This document shows, in pieces, positions 7,154-14,510 of a stretch of DNA of 24,051 nucleotides. How positions within the stretch are numbered: position 1 is the first letter of the stretch; each line of letters starts with the position of its first letter. Both the position numbers and the translations under genes were made by a program. Source of the stretch: Sphingomonadales bacterium (GTDB taxonomy: Bacteria; Pseudomonadota; Alphaproteobacteria; Sphingomonadales; Sphingomonadaceae); the NCBI GenBank assembly GCA_027489295.1, contig JAIYAA010000114.1, positions 1 through 24,051 on the forward strand, in the 5' to 3' direction. The notes beneath the pieces are model-generated. The model made no database searches, had not been told where the DNA came from, and was given only the letters and a program-made list of their open reading frames with translations.

Positions 7154-7966
7154 ATGCAGCGTGCTATGCTGAAAACAGGGATGATGGCGGCGGCGTTGCT
7201 CGCAGCGGGATCGGCGCTGGCGGACGACGACGATCCGCGCTTTTGCCCCACCCGGCCGAGCATCGGCGGATCCAGCTGCACGACCGAGCCGGGGCGGGTC
7301 CATGTCGAGGCCTCCTTTCTCGACTGGGAGCGGGACGACCAGGCATCGCAGCGCGAGGACCGCATCGTCGCGTCCGACCTGCTGGTGCGCCTCGGCATTG
7401 CTGCGAAGACCGAGGTGCAGCTGGGCTGGACCGCCTATGGCCAGGATCGGACGCGGGACAAGTCGACCGGCGCGATCGACACGATCCGGGGCACCGGCGA
7501 CCTCCGCTTCGCCGTGCGCCAGCACCTCGCGGGGGAGAAGGGGAAGCCCTTTTCCGCCGGTGTCGAGGCCTTCGTCACGGCGCCTACCGGCAAATATCCG
7601 GTCGGGGACGGTACCTGGGGGGCGGGGGTGATCGTGCCGGTGCAGTATAACCTGACCGAGCAGGTTGCCGTCGCCTTCACCGGCGAAGTCGACGCGGCGG
7701 CGAACCAGAGCGGCGCGGGTCGGCACTTCGCCTATAGCGGCATCACCAGCCTGCGTTACAAATTCAGCGAGCAGGTCTCGACCACCGCCGAATTCTCGCT
7801 GGAGCGCGACCAGGATCCCGAGGGCCATGAAACCCATGCGCTGGCGGCACTGTCGACGGCGTGGCGGCCGACCAAGACGCTGCAGTTCGACGTGCTGGCG
7901 GTAGCCGGGCTGAACCGTAACTCGCCGGACTTCCGGCTGGTGACCGGCGGGGCGATCCTGTTCTAG
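7154..7966 (+). CDS. Outer-membrane MetA-pathway-like (phenol-degradation family) protein
   Basis: 270 residues. Start ATG 7154 is chosen over ATG 7142 and 7121 because GGGGGA at 7144-7149 is correctly spaced and a clean signal peptide follows (MLKTGMMAAALLAAGSALA, then DDDD). The mature part has alternating amphipathic strands, matching the Phenol_MetA_deg family: AAKTEVQLGWTAYG, GTGDLRFAVRQHL and AFVTAPTGKYPVG, ending in a strand closed by Phe (TGGAILF). It is expected to form a beta-barrel in the outer membrane. The family name comes from neighbouring aromatic pathways and does not prove a function; no aromatic genes are nearby. Its stop (TAG 7964-7966) shares bases with that of the convergent gene. 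Confidence 0.82.
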   Translation: MQRAMLKTGMMAAALLAAGSALADDDDPRFCPTRPSIGGSSCTTEPGRVHVEASFLDWERDDQASQREDRIVASDLLVRLGIAAKTEVQLGWTAYGQDRTRDKSTGAIDTIRGTGDLRFAVRQHLAGEKGKPFSAGVEAFVTAPTGKYPVGDGTWGAGVIVPVQYNLTEQVAVAFTGEVDAAANQSGAGRHFAYSGITSLRYKFSEQVSTTAEFSLERDQDPEGHETHALAALSTAWRPTKTLQFDVLAVAGLNRNSPDFRLVTGGAILF

Positions 7967-8313
7967 CGGCTTCGCGGGTCGACCGGATCGGCAGATCGCC
8001 GCTCCCGATCGGCGATTCTGGCCTCCACGCAGTCCGACAGTGTGGAGGGGGTTCGCTGCCCATGGGAGACGCACGCTTCCACGAAGCTGCAGATTGCGGT
8101 CACCGCGGAAGGATCCTGCCGGGCGTTTCTCGGGCCGCAATAAATGACGGTCGTGCCCCTTAGCCGATAATCGATCTTGGTCGTGCGCAGACGCGGGCCG
8201 GTCACCACGATCTCCTCGCTTTGCTGTCCGCCTTCCTGCCGGGCGACCGCGGGCGTCTGGTTCTGCGGCGCCGGCACCCCGGATAGAAGCGCGACCAACC
8301 ATATCCGGTGCAT
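7963..8313 (-). CDS. Small secreted protein of unknown function
   Basis: 116 residues from ATG 8313, with GGGGAG upstream on the minus strand and a short signal-like N-terminus (MHRIWLVALLSGVPA). The middle contains EEIVVTGPRLR, a motif often seen at the start of sphingomonad surface proteins and resembling the EIVVTG segment before TonB-receptor plugs. The rest has three cysteines (in VIYCGPRN, AICSFVEAC and LSDCVEARI) and no membrane span. No family recognised. It is convergent with the outer-membrane gene: the CTAG at 7963-7966 supplies both stop codons. Longer in-frame starts reach 8580 but would overlap the promoter and first codons of the gene at 8421 and lack coding character. Confidence 0.6.
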   Translation of the reverse strand: MHRIWLVALLSGVPAPQNQTPAVARQEGGQQSEEIVVTGPRLRTTKIDYRLRGTTVIYCGPRNARQDPSAVTAICSFVEACVSHGQRTPSTLSDCVEARIADRERRSADPVDPRSR

Positions 8314-8420
8314 GCCGCCGATCTCCCCGTTTCTCCATCCGCTGGCGGACGTGTGGCAAATCGACTTGTGACCGGGCGGCAAGTTCGTCAAATAGAAGAT
8401 GCGCTGCACCGGAAGAATGG

Positions 8421-8813
8421 GTGAGCTTGTCAACACAGGAGCAAGTTTTGTCCGATCCTTCCGCAGTCGATCTGTTGCACGCGAGCATCGAGCGCGTGTG
8501 GAACGAGCGCGATGATGCCCTCCGTCTTGCCGCGATCGATGCGATCTATCATGTCGACGCGACGATTTTCGAACCGGCACGCGCGGTCAGCGGCCATCAG
8601 GCCATCTCGGAAGTGGTCTCGGGCGTCCTTGCGGACATGCCGCCCGGCTTCCGGTTCGATATCGATGGGCCGGGCCTCGGCCATCATGACGTCGCCACGG
8701 CGCGGTGGAAGGGCGGACCTCCCGGCGCAACCATCGTCAGCGGCGTCGATGTCGCGCGGGCGAAGGACGGCAAGCTGATCGAGCATTATTTCTTCTTCGA
8801 TCCGTCGCAGTGA
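8421..8813 (+). CDS. NTF2/SnoaL-like protein
   Basis: 130 residues from GTG 8421, or 121 from TTG 8448. The first has GGAAG at 8411-8415; the second has a better AGGAG (8437-8441) six bases before it, so the start is open. The sequence follows the SnoaL-like alpha+beta cone: an N-terminal helix with RVWNERD, a strand with HVDATIFEP, GHQAISEVVSGVLADMPPGF, and a C-terminal sheet ending in KLIEHYFFFDPS. These folds serve as small isomerases, hydrolases or ligand-binding domains, and many have no assigned reaction. It is cytosolic, with no signal. It stands alone between a divergent secreted-protein gene and a convergent LysR gene. Confidence 0.78.
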   Translation: MSLSTQEQVLSDPSAVDLLHASIERVWNERDDALRLAAIDAIYHVDATIFEPARAVSGHQAISEVVSGVLADMPPGFRFDIDGPGLGHHDVATARWKGGPPGATIVSGVDVARAKDGKLIEHYFFFDPSQ

Positions 8814-8891
8814 GCAAAGGCGACCGGCGCTAATCCCCGGGTTCACATGGACCGGGGTGCCGAGGCTGCTGCCCGTGGTCCCCTGCACGAT

Positions 8892-9821
8892 CTAGACTTC
8901 GCCCAATTCCTCCAGATCCGCATCCCCGCGGCCCACCTCCACGAACCGCGCCCGCAGCCAAGATGCCGCCGGGCCCGGCGGGGCATCGCGCCGCCAGATC
9001 GCGCTGAAGCGATACATCCCGCCGGGGCTCTCGGGCATCGCCAGCCGCACCAGCGTTCCCGCGACCAGGTCCGGCTCGATCAGCGGCAGCGGCATGTTGC
9101 CCCAGCCGATGCCTTCGCGGAGCAGCGCATGCTTGGCGCCGAGATCGGCGAGCCGCCAGGTGCGCGGGCTCATCACCGCGAAGTCGCGGCCGGCGGTGAG
9201 CGGCGAGCGATCGGAAAGGACGAGCTGGACATGGTCGCGCCCCGCACCCGGCGGGATCGGGTCCATCCGGCCCAGCGGGTGGTCGGGGGCCGCCACCGGC
9301 ACCATCACCACCGATCCGGCCGCTTCGCACTCGATGCCGTTGACGCCCTGCGCCAGCGGTCCGGAAAGGCCTAGAACCGCCTTGCCCTCCAGCACCAGGC
9401 TGGTGATCGCGCCCAGCGCCTCGACATGCAGCCGCAGCGTCACCGTCGGGAATTCGGCGCGGAAGGCGCGGAGCACTTCGCCCAGCCGGCGGGTGGGCAG
9501 CATTACGTCGACCGCGAGGTTCACCTCCGCCTCCAGCCCGTCAAGCAGCCCCTTCACCTTGGCGCGGAGGCCGTCGATGCCCTGCGACACCGTCCGCGCC
9601 TCGGCCAGCACGGCTTCGCCGGCGGTGGTGAGGCGCGGCTTCTTGGTGCCTTCGCGGTCGAACAGCAGCACGCCCAGCTGCGCCTCCAGATTGGCGATGC
9701 CGTAGCTGATTACCGAGACCGCGCGATTGAGCTGGCGTCCGGCGCCGGCAAAACTGCCGCTGTCGACCACGGCGAGGAAGATGCGGAGTTGGTCGAACGT
9801 GGGGGTGCCGGGGTTTGACAT
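8892..9821 (-). CDS. LysR-family transcriptional regulator
   Basis: 309 residues, normal for the family. Start ATG 9821 has AGGA seven bases upstream. The N-terminal winged helix reads FDQLRIFLAVVDSGSFAGAG, then RQLNRAVSVISYGIANLEAQ and LGVLLFDRE, the canonical LysR recognition region. Residues from about 90 form the effector-binding domain (LAVDVMLPTRRLGEVLRAF, then EFPTVTLRLHVEALGAI). It is divergent from the pirin gene with a 120-base gap, the usual arrangement in which a LysR protein controls its divergent neighbour. A small dyad at 9838-9850 may be its site. Related genes (DoxX, OsmC) lie 3-4 kb away and may share regulation; that is inference. The effector is unknown. Confidence 0.92.
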   Translation of the reverse strand: MSNPGTPTFDQLRIFLAVVDSGSFAGAGRQLNRAVSVISYGIANLEAQLGVLLFDREGTKKPRLTTAGEAVLAEARTVSQGIDGLRAKVKGLLDGLEAEVNLAVDVMLPTRRLGEVLRAFRAEFPTVTLRLHVEALGAITSLVLEGKAVLGLSGPLAQGVNGIECEAAGSVVMVPVAAPDHPLGRMDPIPPGAGRDHVQLVLSDRSPLTAGRDFAVMSPRTWRLADLGAKHALLREGIGWGNMPLPLIEPDLVAGTLVRLAMPESPGGMYRFSAIWRRDAPPGPAASWLRARFVEVGRGDADLEELGEV

Positions 9822-9837
9822 TTCTATTTCCTGGAAC

Positions 9838-9850
9838 GTTTGCGCCAAAC
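9838..9850. promoter_or_regulatory. Candidate LysR-binding dyad
   Basis: GTTTG-CGC-CAAAC is an inverted repeat in the LysR/pirin intergenic region, 17 bases upstream of the LysR start. LysR-type sites are short dyads near the regulator's own promoter, so the position fits. The five-base arms are short and could occur by chance. Confidence 0.35.
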
Positions 9851-9941
9851 TTATCCCACTGAGTGGCGATGTCGAGCCCGCCTATATCCGGGTCATCGAA
9901 GCGGCGCCGCGATCCGGTGCCACCCCACAGGGAGACCCCCA

Positions 9942-10640
9942 ATGATCGAACTTCGCCCCTTTTCGAGCCTCGGCGGTGCCAACCATGGCTGGCTCGACGC
10001 CAAGCATCATTTCTCCTTCGCCAACTATTATGATCCGGCCCGCACCAGCTGGGGCAATCTGCGCGTCTGGAACGACGACACGATCGCGCCGCAGACCGGC
10101 TTTCCGCCGCACCCGCACCGCGACATGGAGATCATCACCTATGTCCGCGACGGCGCGATCACCCACCAGGACAATCTGGGCAATCACGGCCGCACCGTCG
10201 CCGGCGACGTCCAGGTGATGTCCGCGGGCACCGGCATCGCGCACTCCGAATATAATCGCGAGGACGTGACCACCCGCATCTTCCAGATCTGGATCCAGCC
10301 GACCCGCGGCGGCGAGAAGCCGAGCTGGGGCACGCGGCCCTTCCCGAAGACCGATCGCGCCGGCCAGTTCGTGGTGCTGGCAAGCGGTTTCGAGGGCGAT
10401 GGCGATGCGCTGCCGATCCGCACCGATGCCCGGGTGGTGGGTGCCTCGCTACGCGCCGGCGAGACCGCGGAATATGCGCTGGGCAGCGATCGCCGCGCGT
10501 ATCTGGTGCCGGCGATCGGCGCGGTGGAGATCGACGGCGTGCGGGTGAATGCGCGCGACGGCGCAGCGATCAAGGATGTCGAGCTGGTCCGCATCACCGC
10601 GATTGAGGACAGCGAGATCGTGATGGTCGACGCGGCGTGA
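9942..10640 (+). CDS. Pirin-family bicupin protein (YhhW-like)
   Basis: 232 residues, start ATG 9942 with AGGGAG at 9929-9934. Two cupin halves are visible. The metal ligands expected for the family are all present and at the same numbers as in E. coli YhhW: H57 and H59 (GFPPHPHRDMEIITY), H101 and E103 (SAGTGIAHSEYN). Members bind one iron-like metal; some show quercetin dioxygenase activity in vitro, while others act as redox sensors. It is cytosolic. Divergent from a LysR regulator that probably controls it. With DoxX and OsmC genes nearby, a role in oxidative or aromatic stress is plausible but not shown by sequence. Confidence 0.93.
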   Translation: MIELRPFSSLGGANHGWLDAKHHFSFANYYDPARTSWGNLRVWNDDTIAPQTGFPPHPHRDMEIITYVRDGAITHQDNLGNHGRTVAGDVQVMSAGTGIAHSEYNREDVTTRIFQIWIQPTRGGEKPSWGTRPFPKTDRAGQFVVLASGFEGDGDALPIRTDARVVGASLRAGETAEYALGSDRRAYLVPAIGAVEIDGVRVNARDGAAIKDVELVRITAIEDSEIVMVDAA

Positions 10641-10695
10641 AGACGGCGAGCGGGCGGCACGATGGTGTCGCCCGCCAATACCCAAGATGAACACT

Positions 10696-10725
10696 TTGCA
10701 TTAACTTGCATCATGCTCTTTTAAA
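10696..10725 (+). promoter_or_regulatory. AT-rich candidate promoter of the glycosyltransferase/UGM gene
   Basis: The 10680-10735 region is markedly AT-rich against the local background. TTGCAT at 10696-10701 is followed 17-18 bases later by TTTTAA/TTTAAA (10719-10725), a fair -35/-10 pair. TTGCAT is repeated at 10706, giving a direct repeat that could also be a regulator site. No sequence elsewhere in the window confirms it. Confidence 0.35.
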
Positions 10726-10808
10726 AAGATATCCGTGAAGGTCCCGGAACGGCGCAAAGCAAGCGCGGGTTTGTCCTGTTGAACGCAACGGGGAAACCAT
10801 CCTTGACC

Positions 10809-13109
10809 ATGCATGCCGCAATCTCCCGCCCCAGCAGCAACTTTGCGCTGATCTGTTTTTCGCACCTGCGCTGGAACTTCGTCTTCCAGCGGCCGCAGCA
10901 CCTCATGACCCGCTTCGCGCGCAACATGGACGTGCTGTTCTGGGAAGAGCCGATCGACGACGATGCGCCTGCCCCTTGGCTGGAACTGCGGGACGAAGGG
11001 GCGGGCGTGACGGTGGCGGTACCCCATCTGCCGGTGGGCCTGGCCGAGGATGCGCGGGTGGTTGCGCTGCGTGCCTTGCTCGACGCGCATGTCGCGGGCT
11101 GGGCGGCGCAGCCGATCCGCTGGTACTACACGCCGATGATGCTGCCCTTCTCGCGGCATCTGGCGGCGGCCTGCACCGTCTATGACTGCATGGACGAGCT
11201 GAAGAATTTCCGCTTCGCGCCGCCCGAGCTGATGCCGCTGGAACAGGAACTGTTCGGCGCGGCGGACCTCGTCTTCACCGGTGGCTACAGCCTCTACGAG
11301 GCCAAGCGCGACAGCCATGGCTCGGTGCATCCGTTCCCGTCGAGCGTCGATACCGCGCATTTCGCGCAGGCGCGCGGCCCGATTCGGGAAACCCCGGATC
11401 AGGCCGGGCTGCCGCGCCCGCGGCTGGGCTTTTACGGTGTCGTCGACGAGCGGATGGATCTGGATCTGATCGCCGGCATCGCCGATGCACGGCCGGACTG
11501 GACTATCGTGATGGTCGGCCCGGTGGTGAAGATCGATCCGTCGGATCTACCGCAGCGGACCAACATCGCCTGGCTCGGCCCCAAGGACTATGCCGAACTG
11601 CCTCGCTATGCCGGCGGTTGGGACGTCGCGCTGATGCCGTTCGCGATAAACGAGGCGACCCGCTTCATCAGCCCGACCAAGACCCCCGAATATCTCGCCG
11701 CCGGCCTGCCGGTGGTATCGACGCCGATCACCGATGTGATCCGGCACTATGGCGAGGTGGCCGGCGTGTTCGTGGCGGCCGGTGCGGAGGCCTTTGTCGA
11801 GGCCTGCGAACAGGCGCTGGCGCTGCGCGGCGGTACCGATGCCTGGCGCGCCGAGGCCGATGCGCTGCTCGCCGACCAGAGCTGGGACCAGGTCGCCGCG
11901 CGGATGCTCGGGCTGATCCGGCAGGTCGCCGAGCCCGACCAGCCGCTGCTCAAGCCGGTCCGCAGCACGCAGTACGACTATCTGGTGGTCGGCGCCGGCT
12001 TTGCCGGATCGGTGATGGCCGAGCGACTCGCCGCCGATTCCGGCAAGCGCGTGCTGGTGATCGACAAGCGGCCGCACATCGCCGGCAATGCGTTCGATCA
12101 CCAGGACGAGGCAGGGATCCTCATTCATCAGTACGGCCCGCATATCTTCCATACGAACAGCGCCGACATCGTCGACTATCTGTCGCGCTTCACCGCGTGG
12201 CGCCCGTACGAGCACCGCGTGCTGGCCGATGTGCGCGGGCAGCTGGTGCCGATCCCGATCAACCGGACGACGCTGAACGCGCTGTTCGGGCTGGCGCTCG
12301 CCACCGACGCGGAGGCCGCCGACTTCCTCGCCGCGCGGGCGGAGCCGGTGGCCGTGATCCGCAGTTCCGAAGACGTGGTGATCTCTGCGGTGGGGCGCGA
12401 GCTCTACGAAACCTTCTTCCGGGGCTATACCCGCAAGCAATGGGGCATCGATCCCTCCGAACTCGACAAGAGCGTCACCGCGCGCGTGCCGACCCGGACC
12501 AACATCGACGACCGCTATTTCGCCGATCGCTTCCAGGCAATGCCGCGGGATGGCTATACGGCGATGTTCGCGCGGATGCTCGATCATCCGAACATCGACC
12601 TGGAGCTGGGCGTGACCTTCGAGGAGGCGAAGCGGCGGTTCAGCTTCGATCAGATCGTCTATACCGGCCCTATCGACGAATATTTCGATTTCCGCTTCGG
12701 CCGGCTGCCCTACCGCTCGCTGCGGTTCGAGCACGTCCACGAGGACCGCGAATGGGCGCAGCCCGTGGCGGTGGTGAACTATCCGGACGAAGCGGTGCCC
12801 TACACGCGGGTGACCGAATACAAGCACCTCACCGGCCAGCAGGCGCCGAACACCAGCCTCACCTACGAATATCCGAGCGCCGAAGGCGACCCCTATTACC
12901 CGATCCCGCGGCCGGAGAACCAGGCGCTGTTCAAGCGCTACGAGGCGCTGGCCGAGGCGACCAAGGGCGTGCTGTTCGTCGGCCGGCTGGCGACCTATCG
13001 CTATTACAACATGGACCAGGTCGTCGGGCAGGCGCTCGCCACCTATCGCCGCCATGTCGCCGAGGAACGCGCGGTCGAGCCCGTTGCGGCGGCCGCGCTG
13101 GCGGAGTGA
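10809..13109 (+). CDS. Fusion of a glycosyltransferase and UDP-galactopyranose mutase
   Basis: 766 residues from ATG 10809. In-frame TTG codons at 10803 and 10779 are alternatives; GGGGAA at 10791-10796 would suit 10803. Residues 1 to about 380 resemble a GT-B glycosyltransferase: FSHLRWNFVFQRPQHLMTRF at the N-terminus, and a nucleotide-sugar half with FISPTKTPEYLAAGLPVVS. From residue 389 a complete UDP-galactopyranose mutase follows: FAD dinucleotide motif GAGFAG (395-400), PYEHRVLADVRGQLVPIPIN, the hallmark RGYTRKQWG (538-546), and YTGPIDEYFDFRFGRLPYRS. The mutase converts UDP-galactopyranose to UDP-galactofuranose, so the attached transferase may use UDP-Galf directly. Cytosolic, with no signal peptide. 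It is followed by a hairpin and a convergent GH5-like gene. Confidence 0.9.
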   Translation: MHAAISRPSSNFALICFSHLRWNFVFQRPQHLMTRFARNMDVLFWEEPIDDDAPAPWLELRDEGAGVTVAVPHLPVGLAEDARVVALRALLDAHVAGWAAQPIRWYYTPMMLPFSRHLAAACTVYDCMDELKNFRFAPPELMPLEQELFGAADLVFTGGYSLYEAKRDSHGSVHPFPSSVDTAHFAQARGPIRETPDQAGLPRPRLGFYGVVDERMDLDLIAGIADARPDWTIVMVGPVVKIDPSDLPQRTNIAWLGPKDYAELPRYAGGWDVALMPFAINEATRFISPTKTPEYLAAGLPVVSTPITDVIRHYGEVAGVFVAAGAEAFVEACEQALALRGGTDAWRAEADALLADQSWDQVAARMLGLIRQVAEPDQPLLKPVRSTQYDYLVVGAGFAGSVMAERLAADSGKRVLVIDKRPHIAGNAFDHQDEAGILIHQYGPHIFHTNSADIVDYLSRFTAWRPYEHRVLADVRGQLVPIPINRTTLNALFGLALATDAEAADFLAARAEPVAVIRSSEDVVISAVGRELYETFFRGYTRKQWGIDPSELDKSVTARVPTRTNIDDRYFADRFQAMPRDGYTAMFARMLDHPNIDLELGVTFEEAKRRFSFDQIVYTGPIDEYFDFRFGRLPYRSLRFEHVHEDREWAQPVAVVNYPDEAVPYTRVTEYKHLTGQQAPNTSLTYEYPSAEGDPYYPIPRPENQALFKRYEALAEATKGVLFVGRLATYRYYNMDQVVGQALATYRRHVAEERAVEPVAAAALAE

Positions 13110-13119
13110 TCCTGCTGGA

Positions 13120-13149
13120 TGCCCCTTTCGCACGCCTGCGGAAGGGGCA
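13120..13149. terminator. Hairpin between convergent genes, possible bidirectional terminator
   Basis: Arms 13120-13132 and 13137-13149 pair over 13 bases (one T/C difference gives a G-U pair) with a 4-base loop. It sits in the 44-base gap between two convergent stops. Neither strand has a clear T-run, so termination efficiency is uncertain. Confidence 0.5.
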
Positions 13150-13153
13150 GGCC

Positions 13154-14326
13154 TCAGGCCGCCCTGGCAGCGCCGCCGGCCCGCGCGGCGCCGTCCTTGC
13201 CCGCTTCCATCCCGATGATGGGCCAGTGCGGCGCCTTGTCGTCGAGCGTGCGCAGCAGGCGGAGAAACTCCACCTCGGTGGCGTCATAGGGCACGCCGCC
13301 CACGTCGAAGATGTCGTGGAACCACTTGTCCTTCAGGCCGGCGAGGTTGGGGTTTTCCCACGCCGCCCACGGAAGGTGTGTCTGCGTCTTGCCGCGGACC
13401 AGGCCCCAGCAGAAGGCACCGACATTGTGCAGCTTCGCCACCGGCAGGATCGCCTCGAACGTGCTGCCAGCCGGGCGGGCCATGAACTCGGTGCACCACA
13501 TCGGCCGGTCGAACACGCTGAGCCAGGCGATGCGCTGCGCGAAGTCGTCCGCCGTGCCGTAATTGTGGAACGAGATCACGTCGGAAAGTCCGGTCTGGGC
13601 CTGCTGCAGCGGCGTCATCCGGTCGGGGGACGACCAGTCGCCCAGCCAGATCGCGCTGGTCAGCGGCTGCACCGGCCGCATGCTGCGCGCCCAGTCGAAC
13701 GCGTCGATCAGCACCGGCAGGACGAGATCCGCCTTGGCGTTCAGCTCGCCCGCGTCGCACAGCGATACTTCGGGCCCGTTGTCGGGCTCGTTCCAGATGT
13801 CCCAGGCGAGCACGCGGCGATCCTTGCGGAAGCGCCCGACCACGCCCTTGATGTAGCGCTCCAGCCGCGGCCGCTGGCCGGGATCGCGGAGCGCGGGGAT
13901 GCCCGGCGACTGTACCCAGCCCGAATTGTGCACGCCCGGCTTGGGCGCCGGCTGCGGCCCGAGCGCCGGATCGGGGTGCCAGCAGCTGTCGAACAGCACC
14001 AGCATCACGCGGATGCCGAATCCGTCCGCCACCGCCAGCATCGTGTCGATCCGGTCGAGAAACCCGTCCGGATCCTCGGCCCAGAGCAGATCGTGCAGAT
14101 AGACGCGCACTGCGTTCATGCCGACATCGGCCGCCAGCGCCAGCTCGGCGCGGATGGCCTCAATGTCGAACGTCTCGGCTTGCCACATCTCGAGCTGGTT
14201 GATGGCGTTGGAGGGCGTGAAATTGCAGCCCATCACCCAGGGCTGGCGTGCGAACCACGCCTTTGCCTCGGTCTCCGTCCAACGCCCGACCATCGCCTCG
14301 AACTCCACCAACGCCTGTACCGACAT
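13154..14326 (-). CDS. GH5-like clan-A glycoside hydrolase
   Basis: 390 residues from ATG 14326. In-frame sequence extends upstream to 14554 but is low-complexity and overlaps the divergent gene, so it was not used. It is a (beta/alpha)8 barrel with retaining clan-A signatures: NAVRVYLHDLLW near strand 2, WDIWNEPDN with E180 as acid/base, and MWCTEFMARP with E280 as nucleophile. The order and roughly 100-residue spacing fit GH5-like cellulase/xylanase/mannanase relatives; subfamily and substrate cannot be read. No signal peptide is visible, which is unusual for a polysaccharidase and suggests a cytosolic oligosaccharide substrate. It lies between a UGM fusion and a GH1-RmlD fusion, divergent from the latter with about 184 bases between starts. 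Confidence 0.8.
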   Translation of the reverse strand: MSVQALVEFEAMVGRWTETEAKAWFARQPWVMGCNFTPSNAINQLEMWQAETFDIEAIRAELALAADVGMNAVRVYLHDLLWAEDPDGFLDRIDTMLAVADGFGIRVMLVLFDSCWHPDPALGPQPAPKPGVHNSGWVQSPGIPALRDPGQRPRLERYIKGVVGRFRKDRRVLAWDIWNEPDNGPEVSLCDAGELNAKADLVLPVLIDAFDWARSMRPVQPLTSAIWLGDWSSPDRMTPLQQAQTGLSDVISFHNYGTADDFAQRIAWLSVFDRPMWCTEFMARPAGSTFEAILPVAKLHNVGAFCWGLVRGKTQTHLPWAAWENPNLAGLKDKWFHDIFDVGGVPYDATEVEFLRLLRTLDDKAPHWPIIGMEAGKDGAARAGGAARAA

Positions 14327-14510
14327 CGCTTCACAACCCCTGATAACAATGTGATTTTTATAGGCGGCGAAGGGAATTGCGGAGGTATCCGCTACGCGCT
14401 TCTTCGGAGGGGCAGGGGGCAATTTTGCGACGAGCCGAGTGGCGCGGCCGGCCGATCCCGCGTGAACGCCGCCGCAACCCTTTGTTCCTGCGGCCATCAG
14501 GGGGCTCGGA

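Noticed and set aside
11547..13133. 528-residue minus-strand frame inside the GT-UGM fusion
   Set aside because: It is the antisense shadow of a well-supported coding frame; the His/Arg-rich composition is typical of such shadows.
14341..14354. TGATAACAATGTGA as a LacI-type or CRP-like operator before the GH5-like gene
   Set aside because: It has only one half-site and no dyad partner. The regulator-like appearance is not supported by symmetry.
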